This document shows positions 51,930 through 62,038 of a DNA stretch of 64,000 nt, one piece after another. The position numbers and the translations under genes are program-made. The stretch lies in assembly GCF_017873605.1 (NCBI RefSeq), contig NZ_JAGGKI010000014.1, forward strand, positions 1-64,000. Reading direction: 5' to 3'. This stretch comes from Paenibacillus lactis. GTDB lineage: Bacteria > Bacillota > Bacilli > Paenibacillales > Paenibacillaceae. The notes beneath the pieces were generated by a model, which was not told where the DNA came from, ran no database searches, and saw only the letters and a list, made by a program, of their open reading frames with translations. Position 1 is the stretch's first letter. The number at the start of each line of letters is the position of its first letter.

Positions 51930-54611
51930 TTATTTGCCGGAGCCTTTAACAGCGACGCTGCCTGTAAGGCGAATGTCGTCGGAGGCGCCGCCTACATAGA
52001 TCGGCACTTGTCCGGAAGGCATAACCCAGGTCTTTTTATTTTCATCCCAATATGAGAAGGCCTTAGGATCAAGCTTAACCGTTACGCGCTGCTGTTTGCC
52101 CGGTTTAAGCTCGACTTTGGCAAAGCCGGCCAGCTGTTTGGACGGTGTTGCTACGCTGGTCGGAAGCTTGCCTGCATAGACTTGTACAACCTCCGCGCCC
52201 GTTACAGCTCCCGTATTCCGGAGGTTCAGCGAGACTTCAATCGTGGAGTCCTGCCCATTCCCTTTAGCTTTCGTCTTCAGATTTCTATAGTCAAAGGTCG
52301 TGTAGGACAGGCCGTGACCAAACGCGAACGCTGGTTGGATGCCTTCTTTCTCATACCCCTTATATCCCACGAAAATGTCCTCAGAGTATTCCGCGTCTCC
52401 GTTTACTCCAGGGAATTGCTTTTCATCCGAAACCGGGGTGGAATGCTCGTCGACAGGAATCGTAATCGGCAGTTTACCGGATGGATTCACGTCGCCAAAC
52501 AGCACGCTGGCGATGGCGTCACCCTGCTCCTGCCCGGCATACCAGGCTTGCACGATGGATTTAACGTCATCTTGCCAGCCGTTCATTTGCACGGCTCTGC
52601 CGCTCATTTGAACCACGATCGTATTCGGATTAGCTGCAGCCACCTTCTTGATCAATTGCTCCTGGTTATTCGGAAGATCCAGGTCGGAACGGTCGATGTA
52701 CCCTTCGCTTTCATAGGTACGCGTCACCACGACGGCAACGTCGGATTTACCCGCAAGATCAACAGCCTTCTGCATCTTCGAATCGGTTACCTCTTCCGGT
52801 GCTTCCCAGCCGAAGCGGACCAGTCCGCCAAAATCGCTGTCGCCGTCCGTCCAATCCGTGCGGTATTCAATGCGCACGTCGTGGCTTTCGCCGGCTTTTA
52901 GCTGCAGCGTCGCTTTCTCGGTAGCCACCTTCTCACCTTTATTATCGATCAGAAGCTTGCCGTCGAAATACAGCTTGCTGGAGCCGAAGCTCGAGAGCGA
53001 CAGGGTGTATTCGCCGTCCTGTGGGGCTGCAATCGCGCCGGTCCAGCGTGCCGACATTCTGCCGTTCAAATCGCCAGGGACGGGAGTCAGCTTGGAGGAC
53101 TGTCCGTTTAATCCGTCATAATTATAAAAACCAAGGTTCATATTCACTTGGCCATCCGTGCGTACCACGGAAGGTTGACCTTCGAGATTCGTGTTATTGA
53201 AATATTCCGCGCGAAGTCCATGCTCGCCTTGAATTACATTACCGTTCTCATCAACGGGGCTTAGCATCGAAGATGGAATGGCCGATGGTCCATTCATAAT
53301 ATCCGCGGTGGAAATCGGATCGGTACCGGCTGCATATTTCACTTCAACGCCCTTTCCGGCACGTTTGCGGATGGCCTCCAGCGGGCTTACCGTATAAGTC
53401 GGCTTCACAAGCGAGCTGCCGCCAACCGTTGCATAGTTGTCCGCATCCGGACCGATAACGGCGATCGATTTCAGGCTGTCTGCTTTCAGCGGCAGAGCAT
53501 TATCTTTGTTTTGCAGAAGCACCATGCTCTCTTCGGCAATCTGCTGTGCTTTCGCTCCATGCTCGGCTGCCGGAATCTGTTTATTTACCGCCGGATGATC
53601 AAACAGCCCCTTGTCAAACATCTGATACAGAATATTGCTTACCATCTCGTCAATGACGTCCTCAGAGACTTCGCCGTTTTGGACGGCGTTCATGAGCTTA
53701 GAGCCCCAAAATCCGTAAGGGTCCCCGGGGGTTTCCAAGTCAAGACCCGCGTTGGCCGAAGGAGCCGTGCTCAGGTTGGCGCCGTAGTCGCTCATGACGA
53801 AACCATTGAAGTTCAACTGGTCTCGGAGCATCGTAGTCAAGACCTCTTTATTTTCGCAGGCCGGCGTGCCGTTGATCTCATTGAAGGAGCACATGGCCGA
53901 GCCCAGGCTGGCTTTCTCGATGGCTGCGGCGAATGGACGCAGGTATACTTCCTGCATCGCGCGTTCACTAGCGATCGAGTTCACCGTGAAACGGTCGGTT
54001 TCCTGGTTGTTCAACAGAAAATGCTTGGCTGTCGCGATAACCGGATATTTTTGCACCGCATTGACATAAGCAACGCCCATCTTCGACTGCAGCAAAGGAT
54101 CTTCCCCCATGGATTCGAAATTCCGGGAGCCCCAAGGCAGACGGGCAATATCGAATCCAGGACCGAGCAGGACGTTATGGGTGGTGTTAAAGGATTCATT
54201 GCCCACCAGGTCTCCGTACTCCGAAGCGGTTGTCGTGTTCCAGGTTGCGGCCAGCGCAATCGGAGTAGGGAGAGCCGTCGATTGTTTATCCTGAATTTCC
54301 GGATTGGCGACCCGCACGCCGGTCGGCCCGTCGGCCATCGTTAACGCGGGAATGCCAAGCCGCTCAATAGGAGCGTTATAAAACCCGTAATTGTTATTGA
54401 CGTTCCCGGTAACAAAATCAATTTTCTCGGATAGCGTCATGGCGTCAAGCAATAGCTCCGTGCGTTTCTCGGCGGATTGAGATGTGTTCATCCACGGACG
54501 CGCTCCTCCATCATTCGATTCTGCGTTTGCAATCTGCAGCGGAGCGGCAGCGATGGCTCCAATAACGGTAAGTGCAACAAGTTTAGAGAATAATCGTGAT
54601 CTTAACTTCAA
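51930..54611 (-). CDS. Secreted GH3 beta-glucosidase with PA14 domain
   Basis: TTG 54611 is the start because GGAGGAG lies just upstream and a signal peptide begins there (LRSRLFSKLVALTVIGAIAA, cleavage near ANAES). The open frame runs on to 54854 without a site. The 893-aa enzyme has a GH3 N-domain with nucleophile Asp in FVMSDYGAN (Tyr replaces the more common Trp), a GH3 C-domain, a PA14 insert (GLRAEYFNNTNLEG, then YTLSLSSFGSSKLYFDGKLL) and a fibronectin-III-like end. It hydrolyses beta-glycosides outside the cell, probably together with the GH30 enzyme. Confidence 0.92.
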   Translation of the reverse strand: MKLRSRLFSKLVALTVIGAIAAAPLQIANAESNDGGARPWMNTSQSAEKRTELLLDAMTLSEKIDFVTGNVNNNYGFYNAPIERLGIPALTMADGPTGVRVANPEIQDKQSTALPTPIALAATWNTTTASEYGDLVGNESFNTTHNVLLGPGFDIARLPWGSRNFESMGEDPLLQSKMGVAYVNAVQKYPVIATAKHFLLNNQETDRFTVNSIASERAMQEVYLRPFAAAIEKASLGSAMCSFNEINGTPACENKEVLTTMLRDQLNFNGFVMSDYGANLSTAPSANAGLDLETPGDPYGFWGSKLMNAVQNGEVSEDVIDEMVSNILYQMFDKGLFDHPAVNKQIPAAEHGAKAQQIAEESMVLLQNKDNALPLKADSLKSIAVIGPDADNYATVGGSSLVKPTYTVSPLEAIRKRAGKGVEVKYAAGTDPISTADIMNGPSAIPSSMLSPVDENGNVIQGEHGLRAEYFNNTNLEGQPSVVRTDGQVNMNLGFYNYDGLNGQSSKLTPVPGDLNGRMSARWTGAIAAPQDGEYTLSLSSFGSSKLYFDGKLLIDNKGEKVATEKATLQLKAGESHDVRIEYRTDWTDGDSDFGGLVRFGWEAPEEVTDSKMQKAVDLAGKSDVAVVVTRTYESEGYIDRSDLDLPNNQEQLIKKVAAANPNTIVVQMSGRAVQMNGWQDDVKSIVQAWYAGQEQGDAIASVLFGDVNPSGKLPITIPVDEHSTPVSDEKQFPGVNGDAEYSEDIFVGYKGYEKEGIQPAFAFGHGLSYTTFDYRNLKTKAKGNGQDSTIEVSLNLRNTGAVTGAEVVQVYAGKLPTSVATPSKQLAGFAKVELKPGKQQRVTVKLDPKAFSYWDENKKTWVMPSGQVPIYVGGASDDIRLTGSVAVKGSGK

Positions 54612-55418
54612 TGGTATAAGCTCCTCCTTATTTTTGGCTTTTGCCCCTTCACGCATTTCTATGGCATGCGCCGTACTATGTACCGGTACATCTCGTGATC
54701 GTTTTGATTTCAAGCGATCATAGGGGTCTAAATGGGTGTTCCCCTTATCCGCCCAGTCACCTGAAAATATATTTTCCCATAGGAATAGTTGGAAAATAGG
54801 GAATAGCCTGCAGCCTTCCTCCCTGTTAATGATGGTGGCCGCAGCATGCTGCATAATCTAAGGTGCTGGTACTTCGCCCCGTCAACTTGTTGGGGTTTGC
54901 AGGATAGAAGAACTGGCAAGACTGGGTGTCCATCCGATGTGCCGCGGCATCCCTCCTTGGTAAATCGGTTGATCTCCCGGCAATTAGACTAACGCACTTT
55001 TAGAGAAAGTGCATCACCCATTTCCTGGATGCCGCTGTTTTGAAAATGACAAGAGTGTCACAAAATTAGGTCTAAAGATTACAAAAACGTCATTAATTAG
55101 GCCCCGTTCCTCTTGATTTCGCCTCATGCGCTTTATTTTTGCAAACCGAATATCAGCCTCTTGTCTTAGAAAAATAGGACTGATGAATTTCAGAAAATGA
55201 CATATATATTTCAGAAAATGGAAGCGGAACGCAGGGTCGGCCTCTGGGATTGGCTCGGTTTTCGTTTATAACAGCCCTCCTTGAACTTGAAACAAAAATG
55301 AGACAGTTCTTGATCGACAATTGGTTTACACTGATTGAAGATGTTGAATCTATCAGATCACGGAGTATATCTACGACTCATCGCTTGACTTCGCTGATGT
55401 AAAAGGAGAAACGGGTTT
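54612..55418. other. Intergenic region between GH3 and SLH genes
   Basis: About 800 bases between divergent genes hold no gene with a start and ribosome-binding site. There are two direct copies of ATTTCAGAAAATG (about 55187 and 55208) and a degenerate terminator copy at 55222-55285. Promoters for both genes must lie here; none stood out with certainty. Confidence 0.45.
55222..55285 (+). repeat. Degenerate copy of the 50.15 kb terminator segment
   Basis: GGCTCGGTTTTCGTTTATAA and nearby GCAGGGTCGGCCTCTGGG match the corresponding parts of 50145-50215, but the left stem arm is lost. The two copies bracket the GH30 and GH3 genes. Confidence 0.7.
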
Positions 55419-58400
55419 ATGAAAAAAATGTCCATCATGCTGGCGGTACTGCTCATTTTTTCGGCGGTGCTTGCTCCCTTGGCTTCCGCTGCGTCTGGGG
55501 TTCGGGCCGGAAACGCCTCGATTCCGTCCGAAGCGGACGGTTGGGTGTGGGTCGGGACCGCAGAGGAACTGGCCTATATCGATCGGAATCAAGCGTCCTA
55601 TCTGGATCGGAATATCCGATTGACCGGCGACATCGATATGACCGGATACGATTGGGTGCCCTTAGCCGATGAAGCGACCGTCTTCAGCGGCATTTTCGAC
55701 GGAAGGGGACACCGGATCAAAGGCCTCACCATTGCTGGAGGAGCTCTGCAGTTTACCGGCTTCTTTGGCCGTGTTTCGGGTACGATCCGTAATCTGGACG
55801 TTACGGTTCAAGTGAACGGTGGCAGCTATGCCGGCGGATTGGTGGGTCATCTGATCGGCGGCAGCATCATCAACTCGCATTCGCAGGGCACGGTTACGGC
55901 CGGAGATACGGGTTACGTGAGCGCAGCAGGCGGGTTGGCCGGGGCGGCCAATGGCGATTCGAGCATTCTCCGCTCATCTTCATCCGCTGCCGTGAAGAGC
56001 GGAGATACCCCCAATCAGTATGCCGGAGGGTTGGTCGGATCTCAGGGAGCGGGCGCGATCAACGACTCGTATGCCACCGGAACGGTAACGAATTCGGGGG
56101 GAGGTTACTATTATTTTGGGGGCGGTTTAGCCGGACAACTGATATACGGAACCATTGCCAACAGCTATTCTTCGGCTGCCGTCATGCAATCCGGAAGCGC
56201 TATCTATTACGCCGTGGGCGGTTTTATCGGAACCATGGCGGTTGCCACGATCAATGCCTCGTATTATGATATCGAGGCATCGTCCTTAACCACTGGCGTG
56301 GGGAGTGGGGATATCATAGGCTCGCCTCATCTCACGGGCCTTACGACCAATGACATGAAGGCAGCCTCCAACTATCATGGCTGGGATTTCACCGATCTTT
56401 GGGCCATTGATGCTGGCGTCAATGGCGGCTATCCTTATTTACGCCCCGGCATCTTGACGACCGATCTTCCGCGGGCAATCAAGGACGCCCCCTATTCGAT
56501 TGCGATGGACGCTTTCGATGGTTCAAGGGGCGGGCTGACATGGAATGCCTACGGACTTCCGGATGGCCTATCGATGACAGCCTATGGCATGATCGAAGGC
56601 AGTCCTAAGGAGAGCGGCACATTCACGGTTGCGGTTTCGGCAACCGATGCGGGCCGAAGCACCGTCAGCACGGTGTTGACCCTGCACGTGGATGAATCTG
56701 CTCCGGACATCGACGGATTTGTCGTTAGTCCAGGCAGCGCGAACGGGTCGACAAGCGTGACGGCGGTCCCGAGCGATCCCGGCCACATGTTTGCATATCT
56801 GCTCGGGCCAGATGCCGGTGTGCGTCCCCTAAGGGGGGCTGCGCTGCATGGCGAAGCGGTCCTATACTCGCTAGGCACGGATATTTTGCATCCGATTCCG
56901 GGTCAATATCTTCAGGTATTTGAGGTGGATGAACAGAAGTCCATCGAGGCATGGAGCAGCGTCCAGGTAGAAGCAGCTCACATTCAAGACCAGGTCCGCG
57001 TTACGGGAGTGACGCTGGATCAGACGGAGCTAACCCTTGCGGTAGGAGGGGCTTCGCAGAAGCTGACAGCCGTCCTTACGCCGGTGAATGCGACGAACCC
57101 GGCGGTCGCCTGGGCCTCCAGCGACCCAGCCGTTGCGGCGGTGAGCCAGAGCGGCGAGGTGACGCCGATGGCTGAAGGTACGGCGGTCATTACGGTGACA
57201 ACGGCCGATGGCGGGTACACGGCTTCCGCTAAGGTTATGGTGCAGTCAGCGCCTGTGGCAACAGGGACGGTCATCGGCTCGGTATATGGCATTGGTAATA
57301 CGCCGCTGACTGGTGCATCGGTATCGGCCGGCGGCGTAACGGACGTCACCTACGCTAATGGGGATTTTGCGCTAACGAACGTGACCGCAGGCATCCATAC
57401 GCTTACGGTGACGGCAGAGGGTTATGGCAGCCATACGACAACCGTGAATGTCTTAGCGGGAGAGACGGCGGATGTAGGACGCATCGATCTGAGCGCTGCC
57501 AATCCCCCTGTACTGGAGACCCCTGAACCCGTTGAATCCCCATCCTATGGCTGGGTTTCTGTTCCCGCTCCTGCCCCTACGGCGGATCCAAGGATGACCG
57601 TGACGATCAACGGTCAACACGTTCGGGTGACCATCAAGAAAGAGCAGGAGCAGGACGGACGCACCGTTCTACGGCTTATCCCGGGCGCCGAGCTGGTACG
57701 GTCGTGGGCTGCCGGCGGGGATGAAATCGTCATCGACATCGACAATGAAGAGCCGGTGGTGAAGGTGGATCTTCCGGCGGAAGCGCTGCAGGAACTCCTT
57801 GCGGCGAGGCCGAACGCCGCCATTCGGATTGGGGTGAACGGCGCAAGCTACAGCGTTCCGCTGCACGTTCTAAGCGACCTTCGGAATCGAGCGGCTGTAA
57901 CGATCGCCATTGCGAAAATGACGAAGTCTGCAAACCGCGCGCTGGAGGAAGAGCTGGCCCGCCAAGGGTACGTCATGCTGGCGGAACCGACGAGCTTTGA
58001 CTTGTACGGCGATGGTGATGAGAGACTTGAAGCCGAGGGCACGTACATGGAGCGGACATTCTCAATGAACGCTGTGGCTGATCCTGATCGTTCCACGGTC
58101 ATCCGGGTGGATGATGCTGGGAAGCTGCACTATGTCCCGTCCGTTTTCGAAAGGGAGACGGCGACTTTGTACAGCGCGCATAACGGCGTATACACTGCGG
58201 TACGCTCTAACCGAACCTTCGAGGATATGCGGGGACATTGGGCGCAAGACGATATCGAGCGGATGGAGAACAAGCTGATCGTGAACGGATCGGCTGACGG
58301 CAGGTTTGACCCCAACCGTACGGTGACCCGTGCCGAGTTCGTAGCGATGCTCGCTCGTGCGCTCGAACTGGCCGATAAGCCGCAGCGAGCTTCTTACTCT

Positions 58401-58772
58401 GATGTTGCACCGAACGAAGCGTGGTACGCGGGTGTGGTTGGAGCGGCTTCCGCGGCCGGCCTGATTGAAGGCTATGCCGACGGTTCGTTCCGTCCGGACG
58501 CTGGGGTCACGCGAGAGCAGGCGGCGGTTATGCTGGGCAGAGCTGTCCGGTACGCAGGAGAGCTTCCGCAGCAGGACGCCTCCGTGTTAGAACGTTTCTC
58601 GGATCATGCCGAGGTATCCGGCTGGGCCAAGGGACCGGCTGCCGAGCTGCTGGCCGCGGGCTTGATCGAAGGCATCGGGAATGCAGCGTTCGCTCCGCAG
58701 GCATTTGCAACGCGGGCCCAAAGCGCCGCTCTCTTACACCGGATGCTCCACTACTTGAATTTCATCAACTAA
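55419..58772 (+). CDS. S-layer-homology surface protein with GLUG repeats and Ig-like domains
   Basis: AAAGGAG precedes the ATG. The 1,117-aa protein has a signal peptide (cleavage near ASAAS, about 25), and GLUG-type repeats at about 140-300 (YAGGLVGHLIGGSI and similar). A putative Ig domain follows (PRAIKDAPYSIAMDAFDG, GLPDGLSMTAYGMIEGSP), then a BIG2-like domain (VTGVTLDQTELTLAVGGASQ), a carboxypeptidase-regulatory-like domain and a linker domain. Three SLH domains close the protein, at about 935-985, 995-1047 and 1060-1115 (GHWAQDDIERM, ADGSFRPDAGVTREQAA). The SLH domains tether it to secondary wall polymer. It is likely an adhesin or surface-scaffold protein. Confidence 0.92.
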   Translation: MKKMSIMLAVLLIFSAVLAPLASAASGVRAGNASIPSEADGWVWVGTAEELAYIDRNQASYLDRNIRLTGDIDMTGYDWVPLADEATVFSGIFDGRGHRIKGLTIAGGALQFTGFFGRVSGTIRNLDVTVQVNGGSYAGGLVGHLIGGSIINSHSQGTVTAGDTGYVSAAGGLAGAANGDSSILRSSSSAAVKSGDTPNQYAGGLVGSQGAGAINDSYATGTVTNSGGGYYYFGGGLAGQLIYGTIANSYSSAAVMQSGSAIYYAVGGFIGTMAVATINASYYDIEASSLTTGVGSGDIIGSPHLTGLTTNDMKAASNYHGWDFTDLWAIDAGVNGGYPYLRPGILTTDLPRAIKDAPYSIAMDAFDGSRGGLTWNAYGLPDGLSMTAYGMIEGSPKESGTFTVAVSATDAGRSTVSTVLTLHVDESAPDIDGFVVSPGSANGSTSVTAVPSDPGHMFAYLLGPDAGVRPLRGAALHGEAVLYSLGTDILHPIPGQYLQVFEVDEQKSIEAWSSVQVEAAHIQDQVRVTGVTLDQTELTLAVGGASQKLTAVLTPVNATNPAVAWASSDPAVAAVSQSGEVTPMAEGTAVITVTTADGGYTASAKVMVQSAPVATGTVIGSVYGIGNTPLTGASVSAGGVTDVTYANGDFALTNVTAGIHTLTVTAEGYGSHTTTVNVLAGETADVGRIDLSAANPPVLETPEPVESPSYGWVSVPAPAPTADPRMTVTINGQHVRVTIKKEQEQDGRTVLRLIPGAELVRSWAAGGDEIVIDIDNEEPVVKVDLPAEALQELLAARPNAAIRIGVNGASYSVPLHVLSDLRNRAAVTIAIAKMTKSANRALEEELARQGYVMLAEPTSFDLYGDGDERLEAEGTYMERTFSMNAVADPDRSTVIRVDDAGKLHYVPSVFERETATLYSAHNGVYTAVRSNRTFEDMRGHWAQDDIERMENKLIVNGSADGRFDPNRTVTRAEFVAMLARALELADKPQRASYSDVAPNEAWYAGVVGAASAAGLIEGYADGSFRPDAGVTREQAAVMLGRAVRYAGELPQQDASVLERFSDHAEVSGWAKGPAAELLAAGLIEGIGNAAFAPQAFATRAQSAALLHRMLHYLNFIN

Positions 58773-58788
58773 TCGCAGCCGCATGGCA

Positions 58789-58823
58789 CGCGTACATTCC
58801 GCCAGGAATGTGCGCGTTTTTTT
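58789..58823 (+). terminator. Intrinsic terminator of the SLH gene
   Basis: CGCGTACATTCC pairs with GGAATGTGCGCG across GCCA, followed by seven Ts. Confidence 0.92.
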
Positions 58824-58943
58824 GCGTTTCTTCCTTGATCATGCCTGTCCGCAGTCTCGAAACATAGTATAGTATACAAATAGAAGGTTGGTTGGTTAGC
58901 GGATTTCGGCTTGCGGGAAGCGGATGGGGTGAGGATATAACGA

Positions 58944-61034
58944 ATGGAGAACATGGCAAGGCATCGCATCATCGGTTTTGATCGGGAAATGATGAGCTTC
59001 ACGGATTGGCTGACGGACGCCCAGGCGAAGACATCCATCTTTTCGATATCAGGGATCGGGGGCATTGGCAAAACAACGCTGCTGCTTCAAATGGCTCGCA
59101 CGGCAAGGCAGTTTTCCGTACGTTCTCTTTGGCTGGACGGACGAGGCGGCTTAACGACATTGGGTTCTTTTTTGGCGAGCCTGGAGATGAGTCTGGCAAC
59201 CGAATACGGTAGAACCCGGGATCGGGATGCGGCGCTGCTGTCTTACATCGCTTCGGAGTTGTCGCTGGTGCCTACCGTCTTGCTCATAGACAACTGTGAG
59301 GAGATTGAAAGGCTGGAAGGCTGGCTGTTTTCGAGCTTCCTTCCGGAATTGAAGTCTGCCCGCGTGTTGTTCGTATGTGCCTCGCGCAATGGACTGCCGC
59401 TCCAGTGGCAGACGAATCCGGAATGGAAGTCCCGACTACGAAGATTCCCTTTGCGGCTGTTTACGCGAGAAGAGGTCTACGATTATTTAGGTAGCAGCGG
59501 CTTGCCTGTGGAATTGCAAAGGGAGATTGCCCAGAAGACGGACGGCCACCCGTTGTCGCTCGCCTTGACCGTGGATATGCTGTTTTCCGAATCTGCGGAA
59601 GAGCGGGATGTATGGCGGGAAGTTCCGGCAGTTTTGAGCGCCGAATTTTTGCGGGAAGCAGCCTCCCCCAACCTCTACCGCGCGCTGACGGCCTTGTCGC
59701 TCCTGCCGGCAGCCGATGAGGCGCTGCTGAACCGTTTGTTGGACAAGCCCTTGGAAGGGGCGGACTACTACCAGCTGACGGCCCTTTCATTTGTTCGGGA
59801 TACGATGGATGGAATATCGCTGCACCAGGTCGTCGCTCGAATCCTACGGGAGGATTTCGCGCGCAGAACCCCCGAGCAATTCGAAGCGGTTCGCCATCGA
59901 GCGTTCGTCCTGCTGGCGGAGCGGTTCCATTCGGTCGATCACCGGATGCAGATGCGCCTGAGCGCCCATATCTTGGAGCTGTACCGCGAATTTTTGCCCT
60001 CTGCCCATGCTTATGCCAATTTCTCTTCAAGCCTGAAGCCCGGCGAGCAGAAGCCGTTCCAGCTGGAGGATCTGCCGGATTTGCAACGCTTTATGAAGGC
60101 GTCGATTCTCGGTTCCGACTGGCAGTCCGAGCTGGTCGAACCCGCCGATTACCCGGCTTTGCTGGACGGGATTGCCGCTCGATTTCCCGAGGGGATCTTT
60201 GTTGTGCGGGACGAGAAGGGGAGACCGCTGGCGTTCTGCGCAGGTCTGTGGCTGCACGCCTTGAGCATGCCCTTGCTGGAACGATACGCGCCTGGATGCA
60301 GACAGATGCTGGGCGAAGAAGCTTTTTCGCTGCATGAGCTTCCTCTGGAGGCGGCCGATACGATATTCGTCCTGTTGTCCGCAGTCAATTCCGAGCATTC
60401 CTTATATCGCCCCGAAGAGCTGGGGGCCTTGCTGATGCAGCAGTGGCTGGTCCATATGACTAGGGGGCTGCGGGGGATCCTGGCGGCAGCGGATCCGCAG
60501 TTGAATGCCTTATTATCGGTACTAGGCTTTCAAGCGTGCGGGAAAGTGACGGGATTCGCGGGCATCGAGTTGACGACATGGGAGCTTGATTTTCGGCAAT
60601 CGGCCTTTGATCAGTGGATTCAGCGGATCATTCGGCAAACAGAGACAGCAGCAGCTCAACCAGCGCTTCCAAGGGAGAACGATCATCGTCTATCCATTGA
60701 AAGAAATGAAATGAAGCAAATGCTGGAACGGCTGTTTGAGCTAGACAAGCTGGAAGAACTCCCTGTCATGCGGCGTTTCTGTTGGAGCGGGATGCAGGTG
60801 AGGGCAACCATTCAGGAGATTCTGGCCGACACTCATCAGGCGGGGCCGCTGACGGCAATGGAGAAGGAAATCTTAATCGCGGGTTATCTGCGCAAGGACC
60901 GGAATAAAAGCGAGCTCGCAGCATCCTTTCATATGAGCAGGGCGACCTTTTACCGACATATGCGTTTGGCCGAACAGCATCTGGCTTATGTGCTTGGCGA
61001 TAGGCTGAGGCAGGCGGAAGGGGATTCGTTATGA
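58944..61034 (+). CDS. STAND-type ATPase with C-terminal HTH
   Basis: GAGG lies eight bases before the ATG. The 696-aa protein has a P-loop NTPase domain (Walker A GIGGIGKTT with Lys43; Walker B VLLIDNCEE near 119) and a helical arm region (TALSLLPAADEALLNRLL). A GNAT-like middle follows at about 400-545, without clear catalytic motifs. A C-terminal helix-turn-helix (LTAMEKEILIAGYLRKDRNK, ELAASFHMSRATFYRHM) ends the protein. STAND proteins switch on ligand binding and oligomerise. The HTH suggests a transcription regulator, perhaps of the SLH gene just upstream. It has no TPR or WD repeats. Confidence 0.75.
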   Translation: MENMARHRIIGFDREMMSFTDWLTDAQAKTSIFSISGIGGIGKTTLLLQMARTARQFSVRSLWLDGRGGLTTLGSFLASLEMSLATEYGRTRDRDAALLSYIASELSLVPTVLLIDNCEEIERLEGWLFSSFLPELKSARVLFVCASRNGLPLQWQTNPEWKSRLRRFPLRLFTREEVYDYLGSSGLPVELQREIAQKTDGHPLSLALTVDMLFSESAEERDVWREVPAVLSAEFLREAASPNLYRALTALSLLPAADEALLNRLLDKPLEGADYYQLTALSFVRDTMDGISLHQVVARILREDFARRTPEQFEAVRHRAFVLLAERFHSVDHRMQMRLSAHILELYREFLPSAHAYANFSSSLKPGEQKPFQLEDLPDLQRFMKASILGSDWQSELVEPADYPALLDGIAARFPEGIFVVRDEKGRPLAFCAGLWLHALSMPLLERYAPGCRQMLGEEAFSLHELPLEAADTIFVLLSAVNSEHSLYRPEELGALLMQQWLVHMTRGLRGILAAADPQLNALLSVLGFQACGKVTGFAGIELTTWELDFRQSAFDQWIQRIIRQTETAAAQPALPRENDHRLSIERNEMKQMLERLFELDKLEELPVMRRFCWSGMQVRATIQEILADTHQAGPLTAMEKEILIAGYLRKDRNKSELAASFHMSRATFYRHMRLAEQHLAYVLGDRLRQAEGDSL

Positions 61035-61138
61035 ACGAAAAAAGAAGTAACCCGCTACAGGTTGATCGGCCTGAATGAGACGGGTTACTGTCTTGTGAAA
61101 CACGGAGTGGGGCAATCCCACTGCAAATGCTGTATAGG

Positions 61139-61172
61139 GGAGCAGTCCTGGCTGACTGCTCCTTATTCTAAT
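61139..61172 (+). terminator. Intrinsic terminator after the STAND gene
   Basis: GGAGCAGTC pairs with GACTGCTCC, followed by TTATTCTAATTT. A further hairpin, AGTAACCCG/CGGGTTACT, is at 61046-61089. Confidence 0.75.
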
Positions 61173-61298
61173 TTATCATAGCATTTCCCGAGTTATACAC
61201 CTTCTTAAGTTGAAAAACTTCATCAAGATAAAGCAGGATGTGTGGGGCTACCGTTTTTTTTGCCCCTTCTCAAGTACTCCAATTCCATCCTCCACCCT

Positions 61299-61856
61299 TC
61301 ACCGGCAGGGTTTCCCCCTCCCATAATGATCGACAGCGAAGCCGAACAATACCTTTATCACGAACAACATACCAATGATCAGCATATAAGGCGTGATTCC
61401 CGGCAGCATGGGCATGCAGCCCAGGCCGGCGGCCATCATCAAGCTCGCTGCGAATAATTGCGTGTGCTTCCCGATTAAGGCATTCACGATCAATGCTCCG
61501 ATCACCGTATAAGCCCATATTCCCAGGGCATAGCCCGTGTCGGTATTCAATAGAAAAGCGATCAGGACGATATGGACATGGATCGCAATAAATACGATTC
61601 GATTGGCAGGCCGCGCTGCATAGAAGTTACTGGTGGAAGCCGTAAAATTCGCAATGCAGCCGGCAAACACGTCGAAGATCAACAATAAGGCCAGGGTGCT
61701 GCGCCATGCCGGCAAATGCCCGGTCATTTCCGGGAATCGGTAATATAACGCAGCCGTCAGGATGCCCCCAAACAGCAGGATTGTCAGAATGGCTCCTACG
61801 GACTGCTTTTCTCCAAATACATCGTGCAAATAAGAAGGCATTCGCAGCTGTTTCAT
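61299..61856 (-). CDS. Integral membrane protein, probable target of the adjacent TetR regulator
   Basis: GGGAGTG precedes ATG 61856. The 185-aa protein has about five transmembrane segments (GAILTILLFGGILTAALYY, LALLLIFDVFAGCIANF, IVFIAIHVHIVLIAFLL and two more) with short loops. No transporter motif is visible. It is divergent from a TetR gene 180 bp away, the classical arrangement for a regulated pump or membrane enzyme. Confidence 0.72.
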   Translation of the reverse strand: MKQLRMPSYLHDVFGEKQSVGAILTILLFGGILTAALYYRFPEMTGHLPAWRSTLALLLIFDVFAGCIANFTASTSNFYAARPANRIVFIAIHVHIVLIAFLLNTDTGYALGIWAYTVIGALIVNALIGKHTQLFAASLMMAAGLGCMPMLPGITPYMLIIGMLFVIKVLFGFAVDHYGRGKPCR

Positions 61857-62038
61857 TTCGCTTCACTCCCATCATGATTGGAACATCCCATACACTTATT
61901 TTAAAAGTTATGTAGTAAATTTGGTGTTCCACTCTAAAACAATTATATCGACTTGAATCCGATGGTTCAATATGTTTTGTAGTGTCTTTATTGAATCAGT
62001 CTAAAACTTTGATTAAACTACATATGAGGTGAAGGCTG

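Noticed and set aside
53511..54344. 277-codon plus-strand frame opposite the GH3 gene
   Set aside because: It is an antisense shadow of the strongly conserved GH3 coding sequence, with no start signal.
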